Assembly (NCBI GenBank): GCA_964035545.1
Contig: OZ037767.1
Coordinates: 15,315,998-15,379,997 of the forward strand
Source: Bugula neritina
Taxonomy: Eukaryota > Bryozoa > Gymnolaemata > Cheilostomatida > Bugulidae
Direction: 5' to 3'
Length of the DNA: 64,000 nt
Positions 26,101-39,215 of this stretch are shown here, piece after piece. Numbering within the stretch: position 1 is the stretch's first letter; every line of letters starts with the position of its first letter. A program made the translations under genes and the position numbers. The notes beneath the pieces are model-generated. The model was not told the origin of the DNA and made no database searches. It worked only from the letters and a program-made list of their open reading frames with translations.

Positions 26101-26456
26101 ATAAAGCCTATCTAGTATCTAGTGAGGATTGCAAATGCACTCTCTTTTTTTCACCATGCAAGTGCAGTTTTTTCAGAACTTGCATTATCTTGCATTTTTC
26201 GAACTATTGGGTCGTTTCATCAGTGTGCATGATGTTAGGAGGATTTGCTAAATATTTACTAATATTGAGTTATTGATTTACTTTATTTGCAGGCAATTAC
26301 CGAAATGTTGCCAAGACTGTAGCCGAGCGCTATCAACTCCAGGCATTTGCAAAGGCTCATCTTTCTGATTATTCTAATGATAGTCGCCCTCCACGTAAAA
26401 GGGGGATGTCATCTTTATTGAAAACTCTAGAGGAGAGCCTTTATTTGGGTTATTGA
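21529..26456 (+). pseudogene. Transposon copy B gene: zinc-finger family transposase-like protein, decayed
   Basis: Recognisable exons are 21529-21650 (acidic start), about 22880-22976 (donor GTAAGT), about 23227-23490 (FLLKLYEKG, coil-like) and about 23567-23910. The last changes frame, with AQYVPFTQTL, then FADGSLYKN, HPDALQLALYNEDIE and ANPLGSKAGIHKL. Then come about 24843-25110 (WCLIRLLPFFVGHLVP), 25263-25422 (PKHHFMTHY, GPLITYWCMRYEGKH) and about 26293-26456 (NYRNVAKTVAERYQL). This order is known to me from large uncharacterised animal proteins with N-terminal C2H2 fingers. The HHF..HY...GP...W.MR.E.KH part parallels DUF4218 of CACTA TNP2 proteins. Stops and frame changes show it is inactive. 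Its place inside a TIR-bounded element supports a transposase role. Confidence 0.6.
23128..23178. repeat. (AT)n microsatellite
   Basis: Simple alternating AT run within transposon copy B. Confidence 0.9.
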
Positions 26457-27378
26457 AAAACTTCACCGAGCCTAGCATGTGTTTGGTTCAAATGCTGGAC
26501 ACTATATATAACAGTCACTATCATGCCTATGAAATAATTGAACATTTAGATGAAACAAGGTTAATATGCATCACTGATGTTTCGATGCATGAACCATTGC
26601 AAATTCAAAAATCTTATGGGGGCAAACATTTTGTTTGTCCCAAATGTGTACTTTGCTAGGTGTTATATTCTCTACAATTTAGGCTTGGATATTAACTGCA
26701 TCAACTTCATCAGAAAGCAAAATAATAAACAAAGCCACTTTTATGTTGTGTTAATTTGCAGTTATTATATGTTTATGCTGTAGAGACTACACTCAGTTGA
26801 GGGCTAAAAACTAACTTATATTTGTAAATCTTCATCTTATATATATACAGAATATGACATCATACAGTTGCCAAACACTATCTGATTCATGCAGTAATAA
26901 TAAACAACTCTATTGCATGCAGTAAACATTCAAAACATTACAACCACTTTTATTCTATTTTATGCAGGTATATATGTATACTTATGCATATTTTGTAATT
27001 CATTAATTTATGGGATTTAATGCATAAAATAAAATGAAAGTAACTTAATATTATAATATGCTTAGATGAAGTTAATGTAAGCTTACTGTAAAATTAAATT
27101 AGTCAACCGAAGTTGTCTCATTTGTGTGAGGGGAAAACTTCTACTGTGATGGTTGGAGCCTCTCTCAACTCTGCTTTATCTCATACAGGCAATAATAGCT
27201 AATAATGTATTATTTACTTTCTTCAATTAGCCATATAGTTATATTATTATTTTTATAGAGTGGCCATGGTGTCAAGTATAGTCTATATAGTAATCATTGA
27301 CTGCTGTGTGTTTAAAATCTTGCTCAAAACTGTATGTAAAGCTGTTTATTATAAGTAAATATTTTTGTAATAATTGTA

Positions 27379-27389
27379 TATATATATAT

Positions 27390-27470
<81 letters not shown>
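27379..27470. repeat. (AT)n microsatellite
   Basis: About 90 bases of alternating AT with one GAT interruption near the left end. Confidence 0.95.
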
Positions 27471-27738
27471 AGTGGTTGTCAAAAAAATTAGTAAACTCCT
27501 ATACTCATGTCAAGAAAAAAACTCTAAATGATACTTTATATTACAAGCATGGCATATCTACAATTACCCACATTATACTTTACCATTTTAACTGACTGCT
27601 AATTTTTTTTGACAGGCCGCAGAAAAGCAACTCAGTTGTGTTTTGGGTTGCAAGTTTAAAGTAAAATTTTGTGTTGTATGCTATTAGAAAAATTTCCCAT
27701 CATGATTCTCTTAGTCAATAATTTATGAAGGGCTTTAA

Positions 27739-28506
27739 AGGATTGCTCTATCTTAGTTTATTACAATCACATTATAATTATGAACTATAATCTAATGTGT
27801 ATGCAAACAATTGTGACTTTGCAAAGGGATATATGCCTAGAAAACAGCTTTTCAAAATTCCAATTTTGAGGGAGGTAAAATTTTCAGCCATGAAAAAGAA
27901 TAGCCTAATACGTGACAAATGAACGCCAGTAACTATGCTGCACGTGCTAACAATAACGCTAGTATTCAAGGTTGCTGAGCGCAACATCAACCAATAACGC
28001 TCAAGCAGTTACAGTGCGCTATATAGGTCAGCTTTGGTGCGCCAGTAATATTGCACAATCTGACCTAGTTTAGATCGATCGCAGGCATTCATCCTAAAGA
28101 ATGCATGTTTTTGCAATGCTTTTTTCTATGTTTACAAGCAAAATATGGCCTAATGTTATCACATACATGTTATTTAACATGTCAAAAAACTATAGATTGA
28201 GATAATTCACATTTGCACTTCTATAAATATACAAATTACGAGCTGAAAGATCACATCTCACAGTCATATTTCTATAGTTATTCATTTGTATAGTCACGTG
28301 ACCAGCAGGAATGCTGGCGCTGTTACGTCACATTTCCCAGCTCATTTCAAAATTGGCGTTTTGGCTGTTACCAATCTACACCCTCAACTTCAACTAACTT
28401 TTTCTGCCTTTGGTCAAATGCTTTTTGTCAATGCATGCTTAGAAAAACACAATATTATGTGTGTTTGACCTAAATTGCCATTTATTAGACAAGATAGAGC
28501 AATCCT
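27739..28506. mobile_element. TTAA-flanked MITE (T2/Kolobok-like)
   Basis: Terminal inverted repeats AGGATTGCTCTATCTT and its complement (16 bases, perfect) are bordered on each side by TTAA (27735-27738 and 28507-28510). The TTAAAGGAT start fits the TTAAAGGRR signature I know from T2/Kolobok-type MITEs. No coding sequence was seen in its 768 bases, so it is non-autonomous. It is nested in transposon copy B. Confidence 0.8.
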
Positions 28507-28741
28507 TTAAGGCTTGCTGGGACAATAACTTATCACTTCAGCTGCAATAAAAACAAATCATTGCGCTGAATAAAATAACTGTAGCTGAGACCACTTTTAT
28601 GACTTCCATTGATACTCGGTAATGGCCACAGCTGCACTAAAGACTATTCAATTTGGCTATAAGAAACAGTGCAGTCTGGAACACAATGTAGCGTTCAAGG
28701 ACCATCACTTTATTGTTCACCCTACCCTAACTACTAATAGA

Positions 28742-29140
28742 GCTTTGTGACCATCATTAGTGCACATATGAATGAATATTGTTGTTAGGTGAACAACTGC
28801 CAATAGTTCCATAACTCATATGTAAACAAAATTTTGCTTGAACATATTTAAATGTAGCATTGATCTCACTTTTTGCTCCCATCAACTACTGTTTAGCTTC
28901 ATTCAGGCCTAGGGATGATGATTATGTGATACTTGCGAAAAGTAGCGTTGACTTAACAACTAAGTGGTTTCAGAGCTACTACAAAATATTTTTCAGCTTA
29001 CATTAATTGGATTAATTTTCAATTTCATCAAAATAAGTGCAGGTCCAACAACTATTAGAGGTGTGGTGTAGGCTATGCAGACAATAAAAGGCTCTTCGAA
29101 CAACTTAAGTGCATGCTGTGCACTAAAATTTCTCTCTGTG
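28742..29140 (-). repeat. Right terminal inverted repeat of transposon copy B
   Basis: Inverse of 20040-20438, ending CTCTCTGTG at 29140. Confidence 0.85.
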
Positions 29141-30220
<1,080 letters not shown>

Positions 30221-30255
30221 GAAGTAAACAAAGAATGTGTTATATCAGAGTAGAG

Positions 30256-32834
30256 ATGAAGAATATTCTAGAAGTATACGCTCTGATTCTCCTGATACAT
30301 GTGACTACTTCAGAATACATGGGATGTTATAAAGATGAAATAGAGAGAGCATTGCCTTTAGTTACTGAAATTACTAACATGGCAATAGACTTTTGTATAG
30401 GCTACTGCATCTATGGAGGTAAAGATAATACGACGTAAATCTGTTTTTCTATTTAATATATTATGCCATAATTATATAAACTTTATCAGATATGTGATGT
30501 ATTAAAATTGTGATTCTTTTACATCAATTATATGACTAATATTACCTTTTTCTCAAACATAATAAGCATATAATAATAATATTATATTATATTCCTAAAC
30601 AGCAATTATATTTTTATTATGTTGCTCTCATCCAGTTATATAATACTTATGGCATCTTGATATTTAATTATTCTTGTACAGCAACTATATAAACATTATA
30701 TAATTCTTGTATAGTAATTATAAAAATGTTACATCATTATTTTATATTAGATATATAAAGATTATATCATTATTCTATTGTAATTATATAAATGCAATCT
30801 GCTTATTTTAGGCCAGATGTATGCTGGTTTGCAAGATGGCAGACAATGCTTCTGTGGTACAACCTTTGACCTCTATGGAGCTCTAGACGAATCAAGTTGT
30901 AGCAGTAGTTGCACGGGAAATGCGAGTCAGATATGTGGGGGAAGTTGGGCAAACAGTGTATACAGAGCACTGTCAGGTAAGATGAGAAAAATGAGATGAG
31001 ATGAGATAAAATGAGAAAAGTTTATTAGGTAATACATGAAATTGGAACTTTTTAATCGTCACAAGACTTATCAAATTTTATTTAACCAAGTATTTACTTT
31101 TACAGACGATTGTTATTCTAAAAAAATGGCTGATAGGGAAATAGCTTTTGAAGAAATATTAAAATAGTTAAACTCAATTAAGAAAGTTTGAATTATTTGA
31201 CCTTACTTCTGACAAAAAGTATTAATACCATGAATTTTTAATTATTAACAACAAATAATTTGTTTAATCTATAGCTACATTGTTTAGTTTATTTCCACAC
31301 TCTTAAGTAAGTAACAGTATGGTATAGTACAGTATATAACATGTTTTTTGTTAACTCGGGTAAAATTTTTGTAACTTTTTGATACATTATAATAACTTTG
31401 CTCTTTTTGATATGCTAAATAAATGTACATATCTTTATTATGTTCAAGCTTGCTAACCTAAATAACTATGTATGTTTTAAGATATATGTAATACATATTT
31501 ATTTATTTAGTAATATTTACTTCTGTGTTTTTATGAGTTTCTAGAATCATACTTTTATTGTTAAATTATTTATTATTATGCTATTTTTAGAAAATGTCAA
31601 AACACGAAAAAACAAACCCGCAAACTTAGTTCAAGTCAGAAATATTGAAGTTAGAGAAATAAGTGATGACATCATATCCTTTATTGAACATCCGGCTGAT
31701 TCTACTAAAATAATAGCAGTTACATCAAAACAATTTGTAGAGATCAATCATCATGGAGACTGTACAGTAGTAGCTGGTGTGCAGCTACAAGGTTGTGCTT
31801 ATAAATCAAATGGGTTTTACTTCTTCTCAATCAGCCATTTTATCTATGCCCATTTCACCAAACTGAAAGTCTCTCACAGTCTTTTCAACAAATCAGCCAT
31901 TTTGGTTGCTGATGAAGGCAATCACTGCATAAAGTTTCTCATTCTAAAAGACTTATCATCTTTTATGTTTGACAATTCAATAAATGACTACCATGTTGGT
32001 AAGTGTGGATCTTTTAAAAAAGAACTTTTGACTGAAAATCTTCAAAATTTAATTGATCCTAAAGAAATGGAGCTGAACAGCCCAAAACATATTTCTCTGT
32101 ACCATGACTCTGAGACTATTAGACTAGTTGTTAACTGTGTACTGACTGAAGTATACTCTGTTATTGTTAGTATCTATCCAACTCACACTGTAGCATATGA
32201 GTACAGTGGACACCCTTGGTATGTAACTGATGTTTCTGAAAATCTCTATTGGCCATTATTTTGATCAAAAGGATTGAAAAGTCTTTCAGCTGATAACAGC
32301 ACTTCAATAAACCAAATCCTTATCATTAATGGGAGTTACTCAACTACTGCAAATTATTATTGCGATTCCAGGAACAGTTCTGCTATTCCCAGACTGTTTC
32401 AAAGTTGGCCTCTAGTAATTGCAAATGGTGAATTGAAATCCCTGGTTTATAATTCGACAAGCAGTGAACTCAAACTAACTAACATAAATATTGCTAATCT
32501 TTCTACAAAAACACCCCCTGAGTTTAACCTGTTCACTACAACAAAGGAATCCAATCATATTATTCTCTACAGTCAAAGCCTAAAGAAATTTTATTATGCA
32601 AAGGCATTTTCTCGCTATCAGAAAATTCCGGAAATGTCTTGTAGTAAATATGTTATAGAAAAAGCAATTGTGGGTGGACCTGAAAGTTGTGCTTACATCT
32701 GCAGTAAATATGGTAGTCAGTGTGTTGCTTTTTCTGTTAATAATTATGATAATTCTTGCTACATTCATGGCCACTTTGACTTGGCCAATGCCTACATATC
32801 TAATGACTCAGCTTGTTATTTATCTATATCATAA
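30256..32834 (+). pseudogene. WSC/NHL-like/PAN-like secreted protein gene, unit 2, with one in-frame stop
   Basis: Three exons are 30256-30418, 30812-30976 and 31591-32834, all joined in phase 1, totalling 524 codons, the same as unit 3. Exon 1 gives a signal peptide (hydrophobic YALILLIHV) and YMGCYKD / FCIGYC. Exon 2 completes an eight-cysteine WSC domain (CFCG, SCSSSC, QICGGSW). Exon 3 holds an NHL-like propeller section (VADEGNHCIKF) and a PAN-like C-terminus (ESCAYIC, CYIHG). A single TGA at 32262-32264 interrupts exon 3; the frame is otherwise open to the TAA at 32834. WSC domains bind carbohydrate in other proteins, so a secreted glycan-binding role is possible. Whether the TGA is real, polymorphic or a sequencing error cannot be told. 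Confidence 0.75.
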
Positions 32835-32997
32835 TTATAACATATAATTGCATAGTTGAACACCACTTTCTGATGACAACATTAGTGATGCTTTACTCTA
32901 ACTTATGTTACTTTTTAATAATCATAATTATATTATTTTCATTCACTTAAATATTTTATGGAAATGATACACAGTGGTTTTTAAAAATTATATGTCC

Positions 32998-33103
<106 letters not shown>

Positions 33104-33534
33104 TACTATATATACAGAGTCTGTACTATTTATTACAGACGGTAGATTGCTATATTATATTTGTGTATCAACAAATCAATAAAATAAAAATCGAAGATAT
33201 TGTTTATTTGAAGCTTTTTTGGAAATTTATTATAAATATTTGTAGGTTGTGTAATTACTGTTCTATAAATGATATTTATAACAGATGGTTTTATTATAAT
33301 TTTTAGGTGACATTGTTTTAAAGAACATAATATGTATTAATTCAATCAAATTTATTTGACTCACAAGAAAATGCAGCACAATTATTTGTGAATTAAAAAC
33401 TTCTTATTAAATAAAGATTGAGTAATAACCAAATCAGTATATTTTAACTATTGATATACTTATATAAGAGAGTAAGTTAAACAGAAACGTTCATCTTTGC
33501 ACAGATACTTGCAAGAATATCTATAGTGTATATA

Positions 33535-33885
33535 GAACTTTATAGATATAGAAAAGTTATAGATATAGAATAGTTATAGATATAGAATAATTATAGATAT
33601 AGAATAGTTATAGATATAGAATAGTTATAGATATAGAATAGTTATAGATATAGAATAATTATAGATATAGAATGAGTATAAATATTAAACAGTTATAAAT
33701 ATAGAATAGTTATAGATATAAAATAGTTATAGATATAGAATGGTTATAAATATAGAATAGTTATATATATAAAAGATATAATTATAGAATTGGTATAAAT
33801 ATAGAATAGTTATAGATATAGAATAGTTATAATTATAGAATAGTTATAAATATAGAACAGTTATAAATATAGAAGTGCTGCAGTC
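33535..33885. repeat. Minisatellite, 17-bp unit
   Basis: TATAGATATAGAATAGT-like units repeat about twenty times with single-base variants, more divergent toward the right. Confidence 0.9.
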
Positions 33886-33889
33886 AATA

Positions 33890-35100
33890 ATTTAAACAAC
33901 TTTATACAAACACATTATTATATTATATATACACAAACATTCACCAGATATATTTAATAATTTATGATGCACATGGTCAAACATGCCATTAATATTGCTA
34001 ATATTTGCTTATAAATACAATCATACTAATATTGTTTACATAAGAGCATTTGTTGAAAAGAATGGTAATAACAGTTATAAAAGACAATTGAAATTTTTTA
34101 CTCGGTTATGTAATATACTTTGTTTATCTGTTTCTTTTAATTACCAAATATATAAAATAAAATCTTATTGAACAGAAAGTTGTTTACTGTTTTACAAATT
34201 TGTTTTCTTATGATCAATAGGTTTTTCTACAATTTTTAAATCTGTAAAACAAAAATTTTTAGATTTAATAACTAAATATTAAACAGTGTCTGTTTATTTT
34301 AATCAATCTCAAGAAACTTAATTATAGGTAAAAAGTAAATTATTAAAAAGTGAAAAATAATTGCCAAATCCAAGATACGTCAATTCAATATTACATGTAA
34401 ATTTATAAGACAAATGACTTTCTGTTTTTGATAATAGATTTTTTTGTTTCATGATACAAGCTCTTTCGTAAAAAATGCTTTTTATAGTTATTAATATATT
34501 TTAACAAATGATTGCAATTTTAAAAGTGGTCAAATTACTGCAGCTGCTTGGCTTCAGTGAAACAACTCTTAATTGTTGCTTAAAGCTAATGGGCTTTGAA
34601 ATTATGTTTGTTATAGAAGGATTATTATTGTAAATATCTAAAGAAGCTTGTAGAGTAAGACTTAGTGCCTTGTAATTAAATATTATTTTACAGATATCCT
34701 AAACACTGACATATAACTCACAACAAAAAAGGTATTCTTTCATGTTAGAATATTGGAAGTGAAAAATATTGAATAATTTTTAATTTTTAATATAAACAAA
34801 ACATGGAAGTTTACTAAACATTTAAAAATTTTAAGCTACAAAGCAACACTAAGTGCAACAATTTCAGACCAGCTATAGAGATTAAATCTTGAAGACTAAA
34901 ATTATCCAATCTTGTCAAGATACTAAAATCAGGTATTATGATAAATACATATATATACCTACATTTAGCTTTCTATGTTTCACCCCTTACATACAGTTTA
35001 TAGGCTTTATGATTTATAAATTTTATTTTATTTTCCACATTTTACACTCTATATTTTATATTCTGATTTTTTATATTGCATATTTAGTATTTTATGCTCT
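33890..35100. other. AT-rich intergenic stretch, nothing recognised
   Basis: Only short chance ORFs. Homology to the duplicated WSC segment starts at about 35103. Confidence 0.55.
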
Positions 35101-36223
35101 AAGTTTCACCTTCCAGGTGTGACATTCTACATTTCAAGTTCTACATTTCGTATTCTAAATATCGTATCATATTAGAGGTAATGTCTTATATATTTTAGTA
35201 AAATGATCATAATATCACAGCCTTGCACTTGAAGTATAAATTTTATAAGAATATAACATGTTATAAAATTAGTTGGGTGATAAAGTTTAAAAATGTACAA
35301 TAATATAGCATGAAGTTATTAATTATTCTAGTATTGATGAGCCATGCATGAGTTTATTTTACAAGTTGTTTTTATTATGAGCTGATACATTTTCTATAAG
35401 CTGTAAAAGTGTTAGGATTGTTAGAATAACAAAAAAATAGTTTTTTCCTTTAAATGTTAAAACGAGACCTTGAAATTATTAATTTAAAGTTTTTTAGGAG
35501 TTTATTCAAACTTAATATATAGTTTTATAAAACAGGTTTAATAGTTATTATGTTTAACTTGAAAAACAAAAAAACTTTTATTTAATAATAAATTTCAAAA
35601 TGTTGAGATATTATTCTTTACTAAAATGCTTATATTGTATAAGGTAATAACATTTTGCAAATTGTTATTAGCAGATGACAAATAAAATACCAATACGTTC
35701 TTATTCACAGTATATAATGGTTCCATCCCAGCTAGATAGACGCTATAACTTTTTATTTTGGTACCATATAATTATATAGTAATATGTACCTATATATATA
35801 TATAGCGATATAACTGTTTTGTTGATTGCTAAATAGCTAAAATGCTAATAACTTTATTAGCTAACATGAATTATTTGGAGTATTATTCTAATTTTCACAA
35901 ATTTGTGAGAGACAAAAAACAGTGTAATACAATAACAATAGACATTACATTTAATTATTGACTACCCATTCACAAAATATCTGTTCAAACAAGAAGCAAA
36001 ATATATTCAAAATTATTGTTTATGCAAATCAAAGAAATTAGTAATGTGCTAAATGTGTGCTTTATTTAAGTATATATATATTTTTTAATAATATTAAAAT
36101 AAATTGCACATAAAATATATATTGTACCAAAATAAATTAGTAGCGTCTAACTGAGAGTTGCTATATATATCTAGGATAACACCCGAACAAACTGTTTTTA
36201 TTAACAGCAGCTGTCTATAGAAG

Positions 36224-39215
36224 ATGCATCAATATCTGATGTGTATAGCACTGGTTCCTATAGTTTATGGTTCAGTGTACATGGGTTGTTACAAGGACAC
36301 CTCAACTAGAGCTCTACCATTGAGGTATGATTCTAATGACATGACAGTCGACCTTTGTATTGGCTACTGCATTTACAGAGGTAAGTATTCCATTCACTTA
36401 CTAAGTTGATTTTTTACAATATAGTGAAATTGCAACCTATAAAGCAGGGCTGATAAACTAGCCATCAATTTAGGAGTACGTCACAATGTCATGAAACTCC
36501 AAAGGAACTGCAATTATCCTGGAATAAGATTGCTACATACTTATTCTTAAAATATTTGTGCTTGCTTTAAAGTTTAGGCATTTTACCTGAGCTACACGTA
36601 TTTAAATAATGTCATGCAGTTGGTATCTAGCACAGTGAGCCGCAGTGGTATAGGGGTCAGAGCGTTTGCCTACAAGTAAACGCAAAGTAATGAGTTTGAG
36701 CCCCATTATAAGGCAGTCATTATGTTAAGAAGAGCATCCAATCATAATTGCTCCTGCGCCTCATGTGAATAAGTCTTAAGCCAGCTTTAACAAAAACCCC
36801 TTCTATCAGAGATCTTCTCATAGGTATGGTGACTATAAACTTGTGTGAGTTGGTATATATTAGCATGTGTGCACATAATAATATATCCAAGAAAATTTGC
36901 ATGTCGCAATATATATTGAATATCTATATAACTTTGAAATCTATAGCTAACTAGTTGTTTGATTGGCTATAAATATCATATTACAGTAAATTATTTAAAG
37001 TGAATTGATTATATCAAATTAATATGTTAGCAAGCATATAAAAGTCAACTAATATTAATAATCGCCTTAGTTGTAAACTGATTCAACAAATGTAAATAAA
37101 TCAATAGAGAAAGTTTATGCATACAAGCAATTAGCTGCTTGTAATATTTGTTCAGTAAGTGTAAATATTATACATGTTCAGAAACTGCTTGCTTAAGTTT
37201 ACCTAATTAATAGCAAGTATAAACATTTTGTTATTTATATAAATGTTATGATATTAAGTTTGTCAGAGGAAAATTCAATTATGCAATTATTTGACTAGTC
37301 CTAAAAAAGTTTATGAATATTAGGATTAATTGAAAAATACTCAAATAATAGTTTATTAATTTCAAAGTTTTATTCACATCAACTAGAAATCACAGCTCTC
37401 TATCACTATATAGCCATGATATATTTGCTAAAATTTTGGGAAAAAGTAACTATGTTATAATGGCAAAATTGCTACTTATATATTTTCTAGTACATATATA
37501 TATGCTCATTAAACCATAATGTTTATTCAAATAAAATGTTGACATGAATATTAATCAACCCTGCTGGTATTTCAAGGTCACCCCTACGCTGGTTTGCAGA
37601 CGGATGACACTTGTTTCTGCGGAAGTGAGTACGACAAGTATGGAGTCGGTGAAGAAACGAGCTGCAGAGACCCTTGCAAAGGAAACACTAGTCAGATATG
37701 TGGTGGGGGCTGGAGAAACAGCGTCTATAAAATAACTGGGAAAGGTACATAAAAAATGAACTCAAAATTAAAATTGAACAGTTATATTTCAATGCAAATA
37801 GGAAAAATAAAAATATTGTTGATGCTTATTTACTATTGTTTTAAAGCCTAAAAATTTGTATATTTGCACCTAAATTTTAATAAGATTTTAATTGTAAAAT
37901 ATGCTTTGATTTAAAATCACTTCAACAATGTATCAAACAGCTGAATTTTGTTTAAATATATACTGTAGAAAAGAATGAATCTAGCCAAAGTGTACCAAGA
38001 CCCATTCGCTATGTCGGCAAAATTGAAGTTGGAGGACTGACTGATGACATCATATCCTTTATTGAACATCCAACTGATTCTACTAAAATAATAGCAGCTA
38101 CATCAAAACAACTTGTAGAGATCAATCATTGTGGAGACTGCACAGTAGTAGCTGGTGTGCAGCTGCAAGGTTGTTTGCATACGCAAAACTTACTTTTATT
38201 TGCTTCCATCAGTCATATTGTTTATGCTCACTTCACTGATCTGAATATACATCACTTCCTGTTTAACAAGTCTGTCATCTTGGTGGCTGATGAAGGTGAC
38301 CATTGCATTAAATTCTTTGAATTTCAACAGAAACCTTTGTTCTCTAATTTTCAAACCTACAAAATTGGCAATTGTGGACTTCCACAAGTATCCCCTTTGT
38401 TAGCTGATAAAGTTCGACACTTTAGTGAACCTCAGGCAATCATGCTGAACAGCCCAAAACATCTTTCTCTGTACCATGACTCTGAGACTATCAGACTGGT
38501 TGTTAACTGTGTGCTGACTGAAGTATACTCTGTTATTGTTAGTATCTATCCAACTCACACTGTAGCATATGAGTACAGTGGACACCCTGGGTATGTAACT
38601 GATATGTTGAATTATTTTGATTTTCCAATGATGAAATCACAGGGATTTAGCAGTGTGGAGGGCAAAAGTGATTTAGCAAAAGTAGAATTGCATATTGAGG
38701 TGAACTTTGGCACATCAATGGAGGTTTATAGTTATACTTGTGAGTCAAATATCAGTTCAGAAGTTCCCAGAGTGTTAAATGATTTACCAACAATATTATT
38801 CAATGGTGAAGTTCGGTATTTAATTTACAATCAGACTAATCAGATACTGCTAATACCACCTATACAAGTTTTAAATCTTCCTCTGGAAGCAGAGTCTAAA
38901 CTGAGTCAGTATACTGTAGCACGTGATTCTCTCGTACTCTACAGTCAAAGCCTGAAAACATTCTATTTCACAAAGAAATATTCTCAATATCAGAGAGTTA
39001 GTGAGAGTCAGTGTAGTCAGTCTATCATACAAAAGTTACAGGTGAATGGAGCTGAATCTTGTGCTTATGTCTGCTTTAAATATGGCGACCTTTGTGTTTA
39101 CTTTTCATTTAATAGTGTAGACAACTTCTGTTATATTCATAATGGGGTCAGCAATACTAGTTTCATTACTACTCCAGGTTTCTACTGTTACACATCTTTA
39201 AATTATATATTTTAA
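36224..39215 (+). CDS. Secreted WSC domain / NHL-like propeller / PAN-like protein, unit 3 (intact)
   Basis: Exons 36224-36380, 37577-37744 and 37969-39215 join in phase 1 to give 523 aa without stops. Residues 1-17 form a hydrophobic signal peptide. WSC follows at about residues 18-107, with all eight cysteines (YMGCYKD, LCIGYC, CFCG, SCRDPC, QICGGGW). Next is a region with NHL-repeat traits (EINH.GDCTVVAG, ILVADEGDHCIKFF, LNSPKHLSLYH) and a C-terminal Cys-rich PAN/apple-like module (ESCAYVC.KYGDLC, FCYIH). WSC modules bind glycans in known proteins and NHL propellers usually bind partners, so an extracellular recognition role is plausible but unproven. It is the only family member here that looks complete. 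Intron 1 carries a SINE. Confidence 0.85.
36637..36905 (+). mobile_element. tRNA-derived SINE in intron 1 of WSC unit 3
   Basis: A-box-like GCCGCAGTGGTATAGGGGTC and B-box-like GAGTTTGAGCCCC. Same insertion as at 18497. Confidence 0.6.

Larger units (their letters stand above)
20040..29140 (+). mobile_element. Large inverted-repeat transposon, copy B (9.1 kb, CACTA-like?)
   Basis: Begins CACAGAGAG and ends CTCTCTGTG, with inverted repeats of about 400 bases (20040-20438 and 28742-29140). Inside, on the + strand, is a decayed multi-exon gene (21529-26456) of a widespread animal zinc-finger protein family. CACAG ends, a long two-part transposase and a DUF4218-like C-terminal motif point to the CACTA/EnSpm superfamily, but this is inference. 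No target duplication is visible (left flank ATCTG, right flank TATAA). Relative to copy A, about 3.2 kb with finger exons is deleted near 22565. A TTAA-flanked MITE sits near its right end. Confidence 0.75.

Noticed and set aside
33535-33885. Regularly spaced repeats that might suggest a CRISPR-like array
   Set aside because: Units are contiguous 17-bp AT-rich tandem repeats without unique spacers, in a eukaryotic setting.
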